This document shows positions 16,043 through 25,357 of a DNA stretch of 49,859 nt, one piece after another. The position numbers and the translations under genes were made by a program. The notes beneath the pieces were generated by a model. The model did not search any database. It saw only the letters and a list, made by a program, of their open reading frames with translations, and was not told where the DNA came from. The stretch lies in NCBI RefSeq assembly GCF_030412015.1, contig NZ_JASNRD010000011.1, positions 1 through 49,859 on the forward strand. The letters run 5' to 3'. Numbering within the stretch: the first letter of the stretch is position 1; the number at the start of each line of letters is the position of its first letter. The DNA comes from Massilia sp. YIM B02763 (GTDB taxonomy: Bacteria; Pseudomonadota; Gammaproteobacteria; Burkholderiales; Burkholderiaceae_D).

Positions 16043-17299
16043 ATGAACGCGCCCCTGGACAAAAAAATCGAGCAGAGCTTCGCGACTGCGCCGCATTTCC
16101 CGATCTACATGGACTACTCGGCCACCACGCCGATCGATCCGCGTGTCGCGGACAAGATGATTCCGTTCCTGCGCGAGCAGTTCGGCAATCCGGCCTCGCG
16201 CAGCCACGCCTACGGCTGGAGCGCCGAAGCGGCCGTCGAGGAAGCGCGCGGCCACGTCGCCGCCCTGGTGGGCGCCGATCCGCGCGAGATCATCTGGACC
16301 TCGGGCGCGACCGAATCGAACAACCTGGCGCTGAAGGGCGCCGCGCACTTCTACAAGACGAAGGGCAAGCACATCATCACGGTGAAGACCGAGCACAAGG
16401 CCGTGCTGGACACCGTGCGCGAACTGGAACGCCAGGGCTTCGAGGCGACCTACCTCGAGCCGCAGGACAATGGCCTGGTGTCGATCGAGCAGCTGGAAGC
16501 GGCGATCCGCCCGGACACGATCCTGGTCTCCGTCATGTTCGTGAACAACGAGATCGGCGTGATCCAGCCGATCGCGGAAATCGGCGAACTGTGCCGCAAG
16601 AAGGGCGTCATCTTCCACTGCGACGCGGCGCAAGCCACCGGCAAGGTCCACATCAACCTGGAAGAGCTGAAGGTCGACCTGATGACCTTTACCGCGCACA
16701 AGACCTACGGTCCGAAGGGCATCGGCGCCCTGTACGTGCGCCGCAAGCCGCGCATCCGCCTGGAAGCGCAGATGCACGGCGGCGGCCACGAGCGCGGCCT
16801 GCGTTCCGGCACGCTGGCGACCCACCAGATCGCCGGCATGGGCGAAGCCTTCCGCATCGCCAAGGAAGAGATGGACGCCGAACTGGCGAAAGTGAAGGCG
16901 CTGCGCGACCGCCTGGCCAAGGGCCTGCTGGAGATCGAAGAGGTCTACATCAACGGCGACATGGAACACCGCGTGCCACACAACCTGAACGTGTCCTTCA
17001 ACTTCGTCGAAGGCGAATCGCTGATCATGGCCGTCAAGGACCTGGCCGTGTCGTCGGGCTCGGCCTGCACCTCGGCGTCGCTGGAGCCGTCGTACGTGCT
17101 GCGCGCCCTGGGCCGCAGCGACGAACTGGCGCACAGCTCGATCCGCTTCACCATCGGCCGCTTCACGACCGAGGAAGACATCGACTTCGCCGTCGAGCTG
17201 CTCAAGTCCAAGGTCGGCAAGCTGCGCGAACTGTCGCCGCTGTGGGACATGCACAAGGAAGGCATCGACCTGAACACGATCCAGTGGGCCGCCCACTGA
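16043..17299 (+). CDS. iscS: Cysteine desulfurase IscS
   Basis: 418-residue PLP enzyme that takes sulfur from L-cysteine as a persulfide and hands it to IscU. K220 in [10 protein letters not shown] binds PLP, and C342 in SGSACTSAS carries the persulfide; both are offset by 14 residues from E. coli IscS (K206, C328) because of a 14-residue N-terminal extension. The C-terminus carries the usual [13 protein letters not shown]. It follows iscR by 33 bases with a GGAG ribosome site. Confidence 0.97.
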   Translation: MNAPLDKKIEQSFATAPHFPIYMDYSATTPIDPRVADKMIPFLREQFGNPASRSHAYGWSAEAAVEEARGHVAALVGADPREIIWTSGATESNNLALKGAAHFYKTKGKHIITVKTEHKAVLDTVRELERQGFEATYLEPQDNGLVSIEQLEAAIRPDTILVSVMFVNNEIGVIQPIAEIGELCRKKGVIFHCDAAQATGKVHINLEELKVDLMTFTAHKTYGPKGIGALYVRRKPRIRLEAQMHGGGHERGLRSGTLATHQIAGMGEAFRIAKEEMDAELAKVKALRDRLAKGLLEIEEVYINGDMEHRVPHNLNVSFNFVEGESLIMAVKDLAVSSGSACTSASLEPSYVLRALGRSDELAHSSIRFTIGRFTTEEDIDFAVELLKSKVGKLRELSPLWDMHKEGIDLNTIQWAAH

Positions 17300-17353
17300 T
17301 CGCCGCACGCGGTACGCTGAACATCGAACACTGAACGGAACAAGGAGCACCAA

Positions 17354-17752
17354 ATGGCTTACTCGGACAAAGTACTGGACCACTACGAAAACCCGCGCAA
17401 CGTGGGCGCCTTCGACAAGAACGCCGACGACGTCGGCACCGGCATGGTCGGCGCGCCGGCATGCGGCGACGTGATGAAGCTGCAGATCAAGGTCAACGAC
17501 CAGGGCCTGATCGAAGACGCGAAGTTCAAGACCTACGGCTGCGGCTCGGCAATCGCCTCGAGCTCGCTGGTGACCGAATGGGTCAAGGGCAAGACCCTGG
17601 ACGAGGCGCTCGCGATCAAGAACACCCAGATCGCCGAAGAACTGGCGCTGCCGCCGGTGAAGATCCACTGCTCGATCCTGGCGGAAGATGCGATCAAGGC
17701 GGCCGTGGCCGACTACAAGACCAAGCACGCTAGCGAAGTCAAGGCCGCGTGA
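17354..17752 (+). CDS. iscU: Fe-S cluster scaffold IscU
   Basis: 132 residues. Cluster-assembly cysteines C37, C63 and C106 are present with H105, together with D39. The HscA recognition motif LPPVK is at residues 99-103. IscU receives sulfur from IscS and releases the [2Fe-2S] cluster with the help of HscA/HscB, both encoded downstream. A good ribosome site (AAGGAG) precedes the ATG. A palindromic repeat separates it from iscA. Confidence 0.97.
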   Translation: MAYSDKVLDHYENPRNVGAFDKNADDVGTGMVGAPACGDVMKLQIKVNDQGLIEDAKFKTYGCGSAIASSSLVTEWVKGKTLDEALAIKNTQIAEELALPPVKIHCSILAEDAIKAAVADYKTKHASEVKAA

Positions 17753-17755
17753 CGG

Positions 17756-17837
17756 CATGGTGGGCACATGGTGCCCACCCTACGAATGCAATCCGGGCGA
17801 TGTCTCGTCCGTAGGGTGGGCATGACATGCCCACCAT
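17756..17837. repeat. Family B palindromic repeat between iscU and iscA
   Basis: Two hairpins, GGTGGGCAC-ATG-GTGCCCACC at 17759-17779 and GGTGGGCAT...ATGCCCACC at 17815-17835, each next to a CCCTACG or CGTAGGG motif so that the two units face each other. It is a variant of the GTAGGGTGGACGG family seen at 18727, 29848 and 44297. Confidence 0.75.
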
Positions 17838-17872
17838 GAGCAGCAACAAGCAACGACGTTGGAGATAAGCAC

Positions 17873-18196
17873 ATGGCAATCACCCTCACCGAAAAAGCCG
17901 CCCGTCACATCACCCGCTACCTCGAACGCCGGGGCAAGGGCGTCGGCCTGCGTTTCGGCGTGCGCACCACGGGTTGCTCCGGCATGGCCTACAAGCTGGA
18001 ATACGTCGACGAGCCCAGCGCCGAGGACAATGTGTTCGAATCGCATGGCGTGAAGGTCTTCGTCGATCCGAAGAGCCTGGCCTACATCGACGGCACGGAG
18101 CTCGACTTCGCCCGCGAAGGCTTGAACGAAGGCTTCCGCTTCAACAACCCGAACGTCAAGGACAATTGCGGCTGCGGCGAAAGCTTCCGTATCTAG
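17873..18196 (+). CDS. iscA: Iron-sulfur assembly protein IscA
   Basis: 107-residue A-type carrier. The three conserved cysteines are C35 (in TTGCSGMAY), C99 and C101 (in NCGCGESF). A-type proteins accept or deliver [2Fe-2S]/[4Fe-4S] clusters or iron to apo-targets. The gene is the fourth of the isc operon and is followed after four bases by hscB. Confidence 0.96.
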   Translation: MAITLTEKAARHITRYLERRGKGVGLRFGVRTTGCSGMAYKLEYVDEPSAEDNVFESHGVKVFVDPKSLAYIDGTELDFAREGLNEGFRFNNPNVKDNCGCGESFRI

Positions 18197-18200
18197 TCCG

Positions 18201-18716
18201 ATGCAGAACCACTTCGACCTGTTCCAGCTCCCGGCCCGCTTCGACGTCGACCAGCACGCGCTCGACAGCGCCTACCGCGAAGTGCAGGGCCGCGTCCATC
18301 CGGACCGCTTCGTGAACGCCAGCGACGCCGAGAAGCGTGTCGCCATGCAGTGGGCCACGCGCGCCAACGAGGCCTACCAGACCCTGCGCAATCCCCAGAA
18401 GCGCGCCCAGTACCTGTGCGAGCTGAACGGCGTCGACCTGCAGGTCGAGTCCAACACGGCCATGCCGATGGACTTCCTGATGCAGCAGATGGAATTGCGC
18501 GAGGCCCTCGCCGACGCGCGCGCGGCCAAGGATGCCGCCGCCCTGGACGAACTCGACGCCCAGGTGCGCAGCGAAAAGAAGAGCCGGCTGGCCCAGGTCG
18601 GCAAGCTGCTCGACGCCGGCGACTACCAGCAGGCGGCGCAGGGCGTGCGTGCGCTGATGTTCCTCGACAAGTTCGGGGACGAGCTGCACTACGCCTTCGA
18701 GGCGCTGGAAGGTTGA
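18201..18716 (+). CDS. hscB: Co-chaperone HscB
   Basis: 171 residues, with an N-terminal J-domain whose HPD motif is at 33-35 (VHPDRF) and a C-terminal three-helix domain that binds IscU. It stimulates the ATPase of HscA and delivers IscU to it. The EAYQTLRNPQKRAQYLCEL segment is typical of HscB. It sits between iscA and hscA, as in the standard isc order. Confidence 0.95.
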   Translation: MQNHFDLFQLPARFDVDQHALDSAYREVQGRVHPDRFVNASDAEKRVAMQWATRANEAYQTLRNPQKRAQYLCELNGVDLQVESNTAMPMDFLMQQMELREALADARAAKDAAALDELDAQVRSEKKSRLAQVGKLLDAGDYQQAAQGVRALMFLDKFGDELHYAFEALEG

Positions 18717-18726
18717 CAGGCGCAGG

Positions 18727-18794
18727 TTGAACGCGTGGACGGCAGAGCCCTCCACCTTACCGTAGGGTGGACGGGTTTCCCGTCCACGCGTTCA
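18727..18794. repeat. Family B palindromic repeat between hscB and hscA
   Basis: Left arm GAACGCGTGGACGGCAGAG and right arm ending CGTCCACGCGTTCA, with CCGTAGGGTGGACGGGTTTC between. The outer arms pair over about 14 bases. Close relatives at 29848 and 44297. Confidence 0.78.
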
Positions 18795-18854
18795 TCCAGC
18801 ATACGAGTTGCCGGGTATCCGGCCGAAAAAAGAACAACACCAGGTAACACGACC

Positions 18855-20744
18855 ATGGCACTACTGCAGATCTCCGAACCCGGCATGTCGACCGCGCCGC
18901 ACCAGCACCGGCTGGCGGTGGGCATCGACCTGGGCACCACCAATTCGCTCGTCGCGACCGTCCGCTCCAGTATCCCGGAAGTCCTCAGCGACGAGGATGG
19001 CCGCGCGCTGCTGCCGTCGATCGTGCGCTACCTCCCGAACGGCAACGCCAATATCGGCCACAAGGCGCAGGCGTTCCAGACCACGGACCCGAAGAACACC
19101 ATCGTTTCCGTCAAGCGCTTCATGGGCCGCGGCCTGAAGGACATCGCGCACGCCGAGAACCTGCCGTACGATTTTGTGGACGCGCCCGGCATGGTCCAGG
19201 TGAAGACGGTCGCCGGCATCAAGAGCCCGGTCGAGACCTCGGCCCAGATCCTGGCCACGCTGCGCCAGCGCGCCGAGGATGCGCTGGGCGACGACCTGGT
19301 CGGCGCCGTGATCACCGTGCCTGCCTACTTCGACGACGCCCAGCGCCAGGCGACCAAGGATGCCGCCCAGCTGGCCGGCCTGAACGTGCTGCGCCTGCTG
19401 TCCGAGCCGACCGCCGCCGCCATCGCCTACGGCCTGGACCACGGCAAGGAAGGCGTGTATGCCGTCTACGACCTGGGCGGCGGCACCTTCGACATCTCGA
19501 TCCTCAAGCTGTCGAAGGGCGTGTTCGAAGTGTTGTCCACCGGCGGCGATTCCGCGCTGGGCGGCGACGACTTCGACCAGCGCCTGTTCTGCCACATCAC
19601 CCAGCAGTCCGACCTGGCGCCGCTGTCCGACGTCGACACGGCGACGCTGATGGTGAAGGCGCGCCAGGCCAAGGAGCTGCTGTCGACGAATGAAGAGACG
19701 ACCGTCGAGGCGATCCTGAAGTCGGGCGAACTGGTGCAGGTGACGATCACCGCCGCGACCTTCGCCGAGATCACCCAGCCGCTCGTCGCCAAGACGATGA
19801 ACGCGGTGCGCAAGGCGATGCGCGATGCGAACGTGTCGGTCGAGGACGTCGACGGCGTCGTCATGGTCGGCGGCGCCACCCGCATGCCGCACATCCGCCG
19901 CGCCGTCGGCGACTACTTCAAGACGATCCCGCACGCGAACATCGACCCGGACAAGGTCGTCGCGCTGGGCGCCGCCATCCAGGCCAACCTGCTGGCCGGT
20001 AACCGCGCCGCGGGCGACGACTGGCTGCTGCTGGACGTGACCCCGCTGTCCCTGGGCATCGAGACGATGGGCGGCCTGGTCGAGAAGATCATCCCGCGCA
20101 ACTCGACGATCCCGTGCGCGCGCGCCCAGGAATTCACCACCTTCAAGGATGGCCAGACTGCGCTGGCCGTGCACGTCGTGCAAGGGGAGCGCGAGCTGGT
20201 GTCCGATTGCCGCTCGCTGGCCCGCTTCGAGCTGCGCGGCATTCCGCCGATGGCGGCCGGCGCGGCGCGCATCCGCGTCACCTACCAGGTCGATGCGGAC
20301 GGCCTGCTGTCCGTGTCCGCGCGCGAGACGCGCTCGGGCGTGGAAGCGTCGATCACCGTCAAGCCCTCGTACGGCCTGGGCGACGACGAAGTGGCGCGCA
20401 TGCTGCAGGATTCGTACAATGCCGCGCAGGTCGACATGGCCGCGCGCGCGCTGCGCGAGGAGCAGGTCGAGGCCGAGCGCATCCTGCTGGCGACGGCATC
20501 GGCGCTGGAGACGGACGCCGACCTGCTCGCCGACGAGGAACGCGCGGCCGTCGCCGCGCTGGAGCAGGGCGTGCGCGACGCGCTGGCCCGTTCCAACGAC
20601 GCGGCGCTGGGCACCGAGGAGCGCCAGAACAAGCTGCACGACGCCGTGCAGGCGCTGGCCCACGGCACCGAGGAATTCGCCGCGCGGCGCATGGACAAGA
20701 GCGTGCGCAAGGTATTGGCCGGCAAGTCGCTGGACCAGGTGTAA
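18855..20744 (+). CDS. hscA: Fe-S cluster Hsp70 chaperone HscA
   Basis: 629 residues, the usual size for HscA. The ATPase domain begins at [17 protein letters not shown] (about residues 21-37) and contains [31 protein letters not shown] and the [11 protein letters not shown] phosphate loop; the substrate-binding domain starts near [16 protein letters not shown]. It binds the IscU LPPVK motif and releases its cluster. The start at 18855 gives a normal HscA N-terminus; upstream in-frame codons read through the family B repeat and are unlikely to be translated. The C-terminal helical lid ends with [14 protein letters not shown]. Confidence 0.95.
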   Translation: MALLQISEPGMSTAPHQHRLAVGIDLGTTNSLVATVRSSIPEVLSDEDGRALLPSIVRYLPNGNANIGHKAQAFQTTDPKNTIVSVKRFMGRGLKDIAHAENLPYDFVDAPGMVQVKTVAGIKSPVETSAQILATLRQRAEDALGDDLVGAVITVPAYFDDAQRQATKDAAQLAGLNVLRLLSEPTAAAIAYGLDHGKEGVYAVYDLGGGTFDISILKLSKGVFEVLSTGGDSALGGDDFDQRLFCHITQQSDLAPLSDVDTATLMVKARQAKELLSTNEETTVEAILKSGELVQVTITAATFAEITQPLVAKTMNAVRKAMRDANVSVEDVDGVVMVGGATRMPHIRRAVGDYFKTIPHANIDPDKVVALGAAIQANLLAGNRAAGDDWLLLDVTPLSLGIETMGGLVEKIIPRNSTIPCARAQEFTTFKDGQTALAVHVVQGERELVSDCRSLARFELRGIPPMAAGAARIRVTYQVDADGLLSVSARETRSGVEASITVKPSYGLGDDEVARMLQDSYNAAQVDMAARALREEQVEAERILLATASALETDADLLADEERAAVAALEQGVRDALARSNDAALGTEERQNKLHDAVQALAHGTEEFAARRMDKSVRKVLAGKSLDQV

Positions 20745-20780
20745 GCGCGAACACGAAATAACGCCGTCCCCGCAAAACAA

Positions 20781-20869
20781 CGTCGTCCCCGCGCAGGCGG
20801 GGACCCAGGTTTGCAAGCATTGCGGTAACGCGTGCTGAAATTGGATCCCCGCCTGCGCGGGGACGACGA
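20781..20869. repeat. Family A palindromic repeat between hscA and fdx
   Basis: CGTCGTCCCCGCGCAGGCGG at the left and CCGCCTGCGCGGGGACGACG at the right are inverted copies; each also contains an inner GCG/CGC palindrome. A partial extra copy (CCGTCCCCGC) lies just before, at about 20764. Confidence 0.82.
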
Positions 20870-20893
20870 TACCATTACAAACGAGGTCAAGAA

Positions 20894-21232
20894 GTGCCAC
20901 AAATCGTCATCCTCCCCCATCCCGTCTTCTGCCCCGAAGGCGCCGTCCTCGAAGGCCAGGCCGGCAAGTCGATCTGCGACACGCTGCTCGAGAACGACAT
21001 CGAGATCGAACACGCCTGCGACCGCGTGTGCGCCTGCACGACCTGCCACGTGGTCGTGCGCGAAGGCTTCGACTCGCTGAACGAGCAGGAAGAAAAGGAA
21101 GAGGACATGCTCGACAAGGCCTGGGGCCTGGAGCCGAACTCGCGCCTGTCCTGCCAGGCCATCATCGCCGACGAAGACCTCGTCGTCGAGATCCCGAAAT
21201 ACACGATCAACCACGCCGCCGAGAACCATTAA
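20894..21232 (+). CDS. fdx: ISC-type [2Fe-2S] ferredoxin
   Basis: 112 residues starting with GTG. The adrenodoxin-type ligands are C42, C48, C51 and C87, with the additional non-ligand C46, exactly as in E. coli Fdx (EHAC...CACTTCHV...LSCQ). It supplies electrons for cluster assembly on IscU. It closes the isc operon; iscX, which often follows, is absent, and a methyltransferase gene takes its place 27 bases downstream. Confidence 0.95.
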   Translation: MPQIVILPHPVFCPEGAVLEGQAGKSICDTLLENDIEIEHACDRVCACTTCHVVVREGFDSLNEQEEKEEDMLDKAWGLEPNSRLSCQAIIADEDLVVEIPKYTINHAAENH

Positions 21233-21259
21233 GGCCGGCGCCATCGCCGGAGTCCGCCC

Positions 21260-22177
21260 ATGAAACACGCTGCCAAGGCAGGCGCCAGGCCTGCCGCCAA
21301 GCCGGCCCCGACGATCCACGAACTGGCGCCGGAGATCAAGCCGAACCAGTCGATCGAGCTCCTGAAGGAGTTGCACATCCTCACGCGCGACGGCAAGTTG
21401 AACCAGGACAGCCGCCGCAAGCTCAAGCAGGTCTACCACCTCGTCCAGTTCATCGAGCCCTTGCTGAAGGATGTGCTGGCCGACCATGCCGACGTGTCGG
21501 TCGTCGACCACGGGGCCGGGAAGTCCTATCTCGGTTTCATCCTGTACGATTTGTTCTTCAAGGGGCGCGAAGACGGGTCGCGCATCTACGGCATCGAGAC
21601 GCGCGAGGAACTCGTGCAGAAGTCGACCGAGCTGGCCGAGCGCCTGGGCTTTCCCGGCATGTCCTTCCTGAATTTGTCGGTGGCCGAATCGACGGCGTCC
21701 GACAAGCTGCCGGCGACCGTCGACGTCGTCACCGCGCTGCATGCCTGTAACACGGCGACCGACGACGCCATCGATTTCGCGCTGAAGAAAAAGGCCAAGC
21801 ACATCGTGCTGGTGCCGTGCTGCCAGGCCGAGGTGGCGTCCGTGCTGCGCAAGAACAAGGGCCGCGACCTGGGTCGCAGCGCGCTGACCGAGATCTGGCG
21901 CCACCCGATCCACACGCGCGAATTCGGCAGCCAGATCACCAACGTGCTGCGCTGCCTGCAGCTGGAGGCGCACGGCTACCAGGTGACGGTGACGGAACTG
22001 GTCGGCTGGGAGCACTCGATGAAGAACGAGCTGATCGTCGCGACGTATAAAAACCTGCCGCGCCGCCGTCCTGCCGAGCGCCTGCAGCAGGTGCTGGCCG
22101 AAGTCGGGCTGGAAGAGCTGAAGGAACGCTTCTATACTGGACAGCGCGTCGCGCAAGCCGAAGCGACCCCTCACTGA
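21260..22177 (+). CDS. Class I SAM-dependent methyltransferase (Methyltransf_32/Trm13-like)
   Basis: 305 residues. SAM-binding motif I is VVDHGAGKS at residues 81-89 followed by YLGFIL; later [16 protein letters not shown] and IVLVPCCQ give the HAC...PCC pattern seen in methyltransferase-domain-32 proteins such as GSTCD and Trm13 relatives. The N-terminal 30 residues are Ala/Lys/Pro-rich and likely disordered. The substrate is unknown; RNA is plausible from the relatives. It follows fdx closely and may be transcribed with the isc operon. Confidence 0.8.
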   Translation: MKHAAKAGARPAAKPAPTIHELAPEIKPNQSIELLKELHILTRDGKLNQDSRRKLKQVYHLVQFIEPLLKDVLADHADVSVVDHGAGKSYLGFILYDLFFKGREDGSRIYGIETREELVQKSTELAERLGFPGMSFLNLSVAESTASDKLPATVDVVTALHACNTATDDAIDFALKKKAKHIVLVPCCQAEVASVLRKNKGRDLGRSALTEIWRHPIHTREFGSQITNVLRCLQLEAHGYQVTVTELVGWEHSMKNELIVATYKNLPRRRPAERLQQVLAEVGLEELKERFYTGQRVAQAEATPH

Positions 22178-22201
22178 AGCGCCCCCTCACTGAAGAGACC
22201 C

Positions 22202-23233
22202 ATGAGCGACAACCAACACCCGATCGACCTGCGCAGCGACACCGTCACCCAACCGTCCGCCGCGATGCGCGCCGCGATGGCCGCCGCGCCGGTCGGCGAC
22301 GACGTGTACGCCGACGACCCCACCGTCAACCGCCTGCAGGACTACGCGGCCGAGCTGTTCGGCTACGAAGCGGGCCTGTTCGCGCCGAGCGGCACGCAAA
22401 CCAACCTGATCGCGCTGATGGCCCACTGCGCCCGCGGCGACGAGTACCTGGTCGGCCAGGAAGCGCACACGTACAAATACGAGGGCGGCGGCGCCGCCGT
22501 GCTGGGTTCGATCCAGCCGCAGCCGATCGCCAACCAGCCGGACGGCAGCATCGCGGTGGCCGACATCGCCGCCTACATCAAGCCGGACGACATGCACTTC
22601 GCGCGTTCGCGCCTGCTGGCGCTGGAAAACACCATCGGCGGCCGCGTGCTGCCGCAGGACTACGTGAAGGCCGCCACCGACTTCGCCCACGCGAAGGGTC
22701 TCGCCACCCACCTGGACGGCGCGCGCATCTGCAACGCGGCCGTCAAGAACGGCATCAGCCTGCGCGAGGCCGTCGCCGGCTTCGACACCGTGTCCGTGTG
22801 CCTGTCGAAGGGACTGGGCGCGCCCGTCGGCTCCGTGCTGCTGGGACCGAAGTCCTTCATCGAGCAGGGCAAGCGCCTGCGCAAGATGCTGGGCGGCGGC
22901 ATGCGCCAGGCCGGCGTCATCGCCGCGGCCGCGCACTACGCGCTGGAGCACAACGTCGAGCGCCTCGCGGACGACCACCGCAACGCGGCCGACCTGTCCG
23001 CGGGCCTGGGCGCGATCGCCCCGCTGAAGGTGACGACGCCGCAGACCAACATCTTCTATGTCGAGATCCCGGAAGCCGCGTGCGAGCCGCTGCGCGAAGC
23101 GCTGGCGAAGCAGGGCATCCGCGCGTCGATCGGCCCGCACACGCGTCTCGTGACGCACCTGGACGTAAGCAGCGCGGACGTGCGGACGGTGATCGCCGCG
23201 TTCCAGGCCTTCTTCAAGGATTGGCGCAACTGA
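22202..23233 (+). CDS. ltaE: Low-specificity L-threonine aldolase
   Basis: 343-residue fold-type I PLP enzyme. It begins with [19 protein letters not shown] and has the [15 protein letters not shown] segment, the [11 protein letters not shown] stretch carrying the PLP-interacting Asp and Arg, and the Schiff-base lysine K203 in [12 protein letters not shown]. It splits L-threonine/allo-threonine to glycine and acetaldehyde. Its stop overlaps the start of the next gene (TGATG), implying coupling. Confidence 0.93.
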   Translation: MSDNQHPIDLRSDTVTQPSAAMRAAMAAAPVGDDVYADDPTVNRLQDYAAELFGYEAGLFAPSGTQTNLIALMAHCARGDEYLVGQEAHTYKYEGGGAAVLGSIQPQPIANQPDGSIAVADIAAYIKPDDMHFARSRLLALENTIGGRVLPQDYVKAATDFAHAKGLATHLDGARICNAAVKNGISLREAVAGFDTVSVCLSKGLGAPVGSVLLGPKSFIEQGKRLRKMLGGGMRQAGVIAAAAHYALEHNVERLADDHRNAADLSAGLGAIAPLKVTTPQTNIFYVEIPEAACEPLREALAKQGIRASIGPHTRLVTHLDVSSADVRTVIAAFQAFFKDWRN

Positions 23234-23952
23234 TGACCGAGGACGCAATCCGCCTGGCCAAGCGCGTGGCCGAGACCGTGCCCTGTTCGCGCGGCGAAGC
23301 CGAGCGCTACATCGCCGGCGGCTGGGTCACGGTCGACGGTAATATCGTCGAAGATCCGGCCACGCGCGTGTTGCCGGCGCAGGCCGTGGCGCTGCTGCCG
23401 GGCGCCGAACCCGTCGAGCCGCTGCCCGTGACGATCCTGCTGCACAAGCCGGCCGGCGTCGACATGGACGGCGCGCTGGCGCTGCTGTCGGAACAGACGC
23501 TGGCGGCGGACGGGAAGGGGACGGATGGAAAGGGCGCAGCGCGCTTCCTGCGCCGCCACCTCGTGAAACTGGCGCCGGTCGCGCCGCTGCAGGCGGCCGC
23601 CAGCGGCATCGTCGTGTTCACCCAGGACTGGCGCGTGCAGCGCAAGCTGGTCGAGGACGGCGACCGCATCGAGCAGGAATTCGTGGCCGAGACGACGGAC
23701 TACGTGTCCGACGAGGCGCTGGCCCTGCTGCAGGGCGCGATTCGCCCCAACGTGCCGATCAAGGCCAGCCGCCAGAGCGAGGCGCGCCTGCGCTTCGCCG
23801 GCAAGCGCATCCGTCCGGGGCAGCTGGAAGAACTGTGCGCCGCCGCCGGCCTGTCCTTGAAATCCCTGCGCCGCCTGCGCATCGGCAAGGTGGCGCTGTC
23901 CAGCCTGCCGGCGGGACGGTGGCGCTACGTCAAGGAATTCGAACACTTCTGA
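23233..23952 (+). CDS. RluF/RsuA-like pseudouridine-synthase homologue without catalytic Asp
   Basis: 239 residues starting at the ATG of the TGATG overlap with ltaE. An S4 RNA-binding domain (CSRGEAERYIAGGWVTVDGN, about residues 18-37) precedes a pseudouridine synthase fold with ILLHKPAGV. The catalytic motif, normally RLDxxTEGL, reads PLQAAASGI, so the essential Asp is Gln120. The following VVFTQDWRVQRKLVEDG and IEQEFVAET segments remain conserved. The fold and RNA binding are supported; the standard isomerase reaction is not expected. It may act as an RNA-binding pseudoenzyme. Confidence 0.8.
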   Translation: MTEDAIRLAKRVAETVPCSRGEAERYIAGGWVTVDGNIVEDPATRVLPAQAVALLPGAEPVEPLPVTILLHKPAGVDMDGALALLSEQTLAADGKGTDGKGAARFLRRHLVKLAPVAPLQAAASGIVVFTQDWRVQRKLVEDGDRIEQEFVAETTDYVSDEALALLQGAIRPNVPIKASRQSEARLRFAGKRIRPGQLEELCAAAGLSLKSLRRLRIGKVALSSLPAGRWRYVKEFEHF

Positions 23953-23970
23953 TTGCAGGCGTACCGATAC

Positions 23971-24052
23971 GTCGCCCCGGCGCAGGCCGGGGCCCAAGTT
24001 TGCCGGCATGTCGAATGCTTGTGAATTGGGCCCCGGCCTGCGCCGGGGCGAC
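23971..24052. repeat. Family A palindromic repeat
   Basis: GTCGCCCCGGCGCAGGCCGG at the left and CCGGCCTGCGCCGGGGCGAC at the right, inverted copies around a 40-base centre. The inner bases differ from the 20781 copy in a compensatory way (CCCCGG/CCGGGG instead of CCCCGC/GCGGGG), so the hairpin is conserved. It lies between convergent genes. Confidence 0.82.
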
Positions 24053-24061
24053 GGTGTCATG

Positions 24062-24592
24062 TCACGAGGCGTTGGCAGCAGGTGCCGCGTCGTCCCGCGC
24101 AGCCGCCCGCGCCTTCGGAATCGCCACGATGCGCGTGCCCGCCAGGCGGTCGTGCAGGAAGCGGCGGTCCTTGTCGAACAGCGCCGTCATGCTCCAGGCC
24201 GCGATGCCGACGGCGAGCGCGGCAGCCATTTCTCCCTTGCCATGCAGTCCCGCCAGCCAGCACACGAGGAGCGCGGGCAGGAACCAGCCCCAGGCCGCCA
24301 GGTAGCGCAGCACGGCCGTGCGCAGCGGTACCCGGGCGCCGCCCTCGGTGACCACGCACAGGCGCCAGGTCTTCATGGCCAGCGTATGGCCGCTATTGGT
24401 CCAGGAATACACGAAATAGGCGCCCGTGACGAGGAACAGCCAGGCCTTCAGGCCGTGCTGGAACACGGGGTCGTGGCGGTTGCCCGTCACGACCAGCCAC
24501 AGCGCCACCGCCAGCATCTCCACCGCCGCCAGCAGGAAGGTCTCGTAGACCATCGCGGTCAGGCGGCGCTTGATGCTCGGGGTGGGCGTCAT
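24062..24592 (-). CDS. RDD family membrane protein
   Basis: 176 residues, beginning KRRLTAMVYETFLLAAVEML, where the usual R-D-D positions are partly changed, followed by transmembrane helices near residues 14-36, 48-63, 90-112 and 120-140. The segment GHTLAMKTWRLCVV and the closing KDRRFLHDRLAGTRIV are typical of RDD proteins, several of which affect ion or compatible-solute transport. It is the last gene of the sigma factor operon (22 bases after DUF3106). Confidence 0.85.
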   Translation of the reverse strand: MTPTPSIKRRLTAMVYETFLLAAVEMLAVALWLVVTGNRHDPVFQHGLKAWLFLVTGAYFVYSWTNSGHTLAMKTWRLCVVTEGGARVPLRTAVLRYLAAWGWFLPALLVCWLAGLHGKGEMAAALAVGIAAWSMTALFDKDRRFLHDRLAGTRIVAIPKARAAARDDAAPAANAS

Positions 24593-24613
24593 GGTGTCTC
24601 GGGCGTTGTTGGC

Positions 24614-25354
24614 TCAGGCGTTGTTCGGCGTGATGCCCCAGTTGGACGGGACGGGCTTTTCCTGCACCGGCGGTGGCGGGGGCAGCGGCACGACGGGCTG
24701 GACCTGCGGCGCGGGCGGCGGCACGGGCGCGGTCACGCACGGCGGCGTGGCCGAGACGGTGTTCTTGACCATGCCGACCGGGCACGACGTCAGGCCCTTG
24801 ACGACCGGCGGCGCGGGCTTGGCGTCGCGCTGGGCCTCCGCCGCCTTGCGTGCGCTCGACTCGGCCAGCTTGCGCTTCTGGTCGTCCGGCAGCTGCTGGT
24901 AGTTCTGCCAGGTGGCGTTCTTCTGGTCCGGCGTGATCTTGCGGGCCTTCATATAGGTCTCGCGGGCCAGTTCGCGCTGTTCGGGCGTCAGCCTGACCCA
25001 GGCGCGCATGCGCTCGGTGACGCGCTGGCGCTCTTCCGGCTTCATGGTCGCGAAGCGCCTGGCCAGTTCCACCCACTTGGCGCGGCGCGTGCCGTCCATG
25101 CGGCTCCATTCGCCCTGCAGCGGCTGCAAGGTGGCCTGCTGGGCCGGGGTGAGGGCGCTCCACGGCAGCTTGTCGCGCTCCTTGCGCGATGCTTCGCGGC
25201 TGCGGCCGGACGGGTCGGCAGCGGCGGATGCCGCCGTGCCGTCGGCCGCGGAGGGGGAGGCGAAGCCGCCGTAGCGCCCGACGGCGAACGCTGCCGCGCC
25301 GGCAAGAACGATCACGGCGACGGAGCCGGCGACCTTACGCTTGTTTGCCGTCAT
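24614..25354 (-). CDS. DUF3106 domain-containing membrane-anchored protein
   Basis: 246 residues. A single N-terminal hydrophobic segment (about residues 8-25) anchors or exports it. The centre holds repeated helical modules LTPAQQATLQPLQGEW, MKPEERQRVTERMRAW, LTPEQRELARETYMKA and LPDDQKRKLAESS, which define DUF3106; the C-terminus is Pro/Val-rich (VQPVVPLPPPPPVQEKPV). Such (L/M)TPEQR repeats resemble periplasmic sensor proteins of the CpxP/zinc-resistance type, so an envelope sensing role in the sigma operon is conceivable. Three bases separate it from the DUF3619 gene. Confidence 0.83.
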   Translation of the reverse strand: MTANKRKVAGSVAVIVLAGAAAFAVGRYGGFASPSAADGTAASAAADPSGRSREASRKERDKLPWSALTPAQQATLQPLQGEWSRMDGTRRAKWVELARRFATMKPEERQRVTERMRAWVRLTPEQRELARETYMKARKITPDQKNATWQNYQQLPDDQKRKLAESSARKAAEAQRDAKPAPPVVKGLTSCPVGMVKNTVSATPPCVTAPVPPPAPQVQPVVPLPPPPPVQEKPVPSNWGITPNNA

Positions 25355-25357
25355 CCT

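Noticed and set aside
15458..17767. A 769-residue open frame antisense to iscR-iscS-iscU
   Set aside because: It mirrors the codon structure of well-identified genes in high-GC DNA and has a composition (His/Arg/Val/Asp-rich) typical of shadow frames. Similar long antisense frames over hscA, pnp, the methyltransferase and the hybrid kinase were rejected for the same reason.
22798..23232. N-terminal extension of the pseudouridine-synthase-like protein
   Set aside because: These codons lie within ltaE in another frame and give a low-complexity Arg/Ala sequence; the S4 domain starts right after the ATG at 23233.
20781..24052. Repeats as a CRISPR array
   Set aside because: Copies are dispersed, palindromic and separated by genes; there are no regular spacers and no cas genes.
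24743..25354. DUF3106 protein as a zinc-binding CpxP-type protein
   Set aside because: The TPEQR-like repeats are suggestive, but I see no metal-binding His/Cys cluster, so only the domain name is used.
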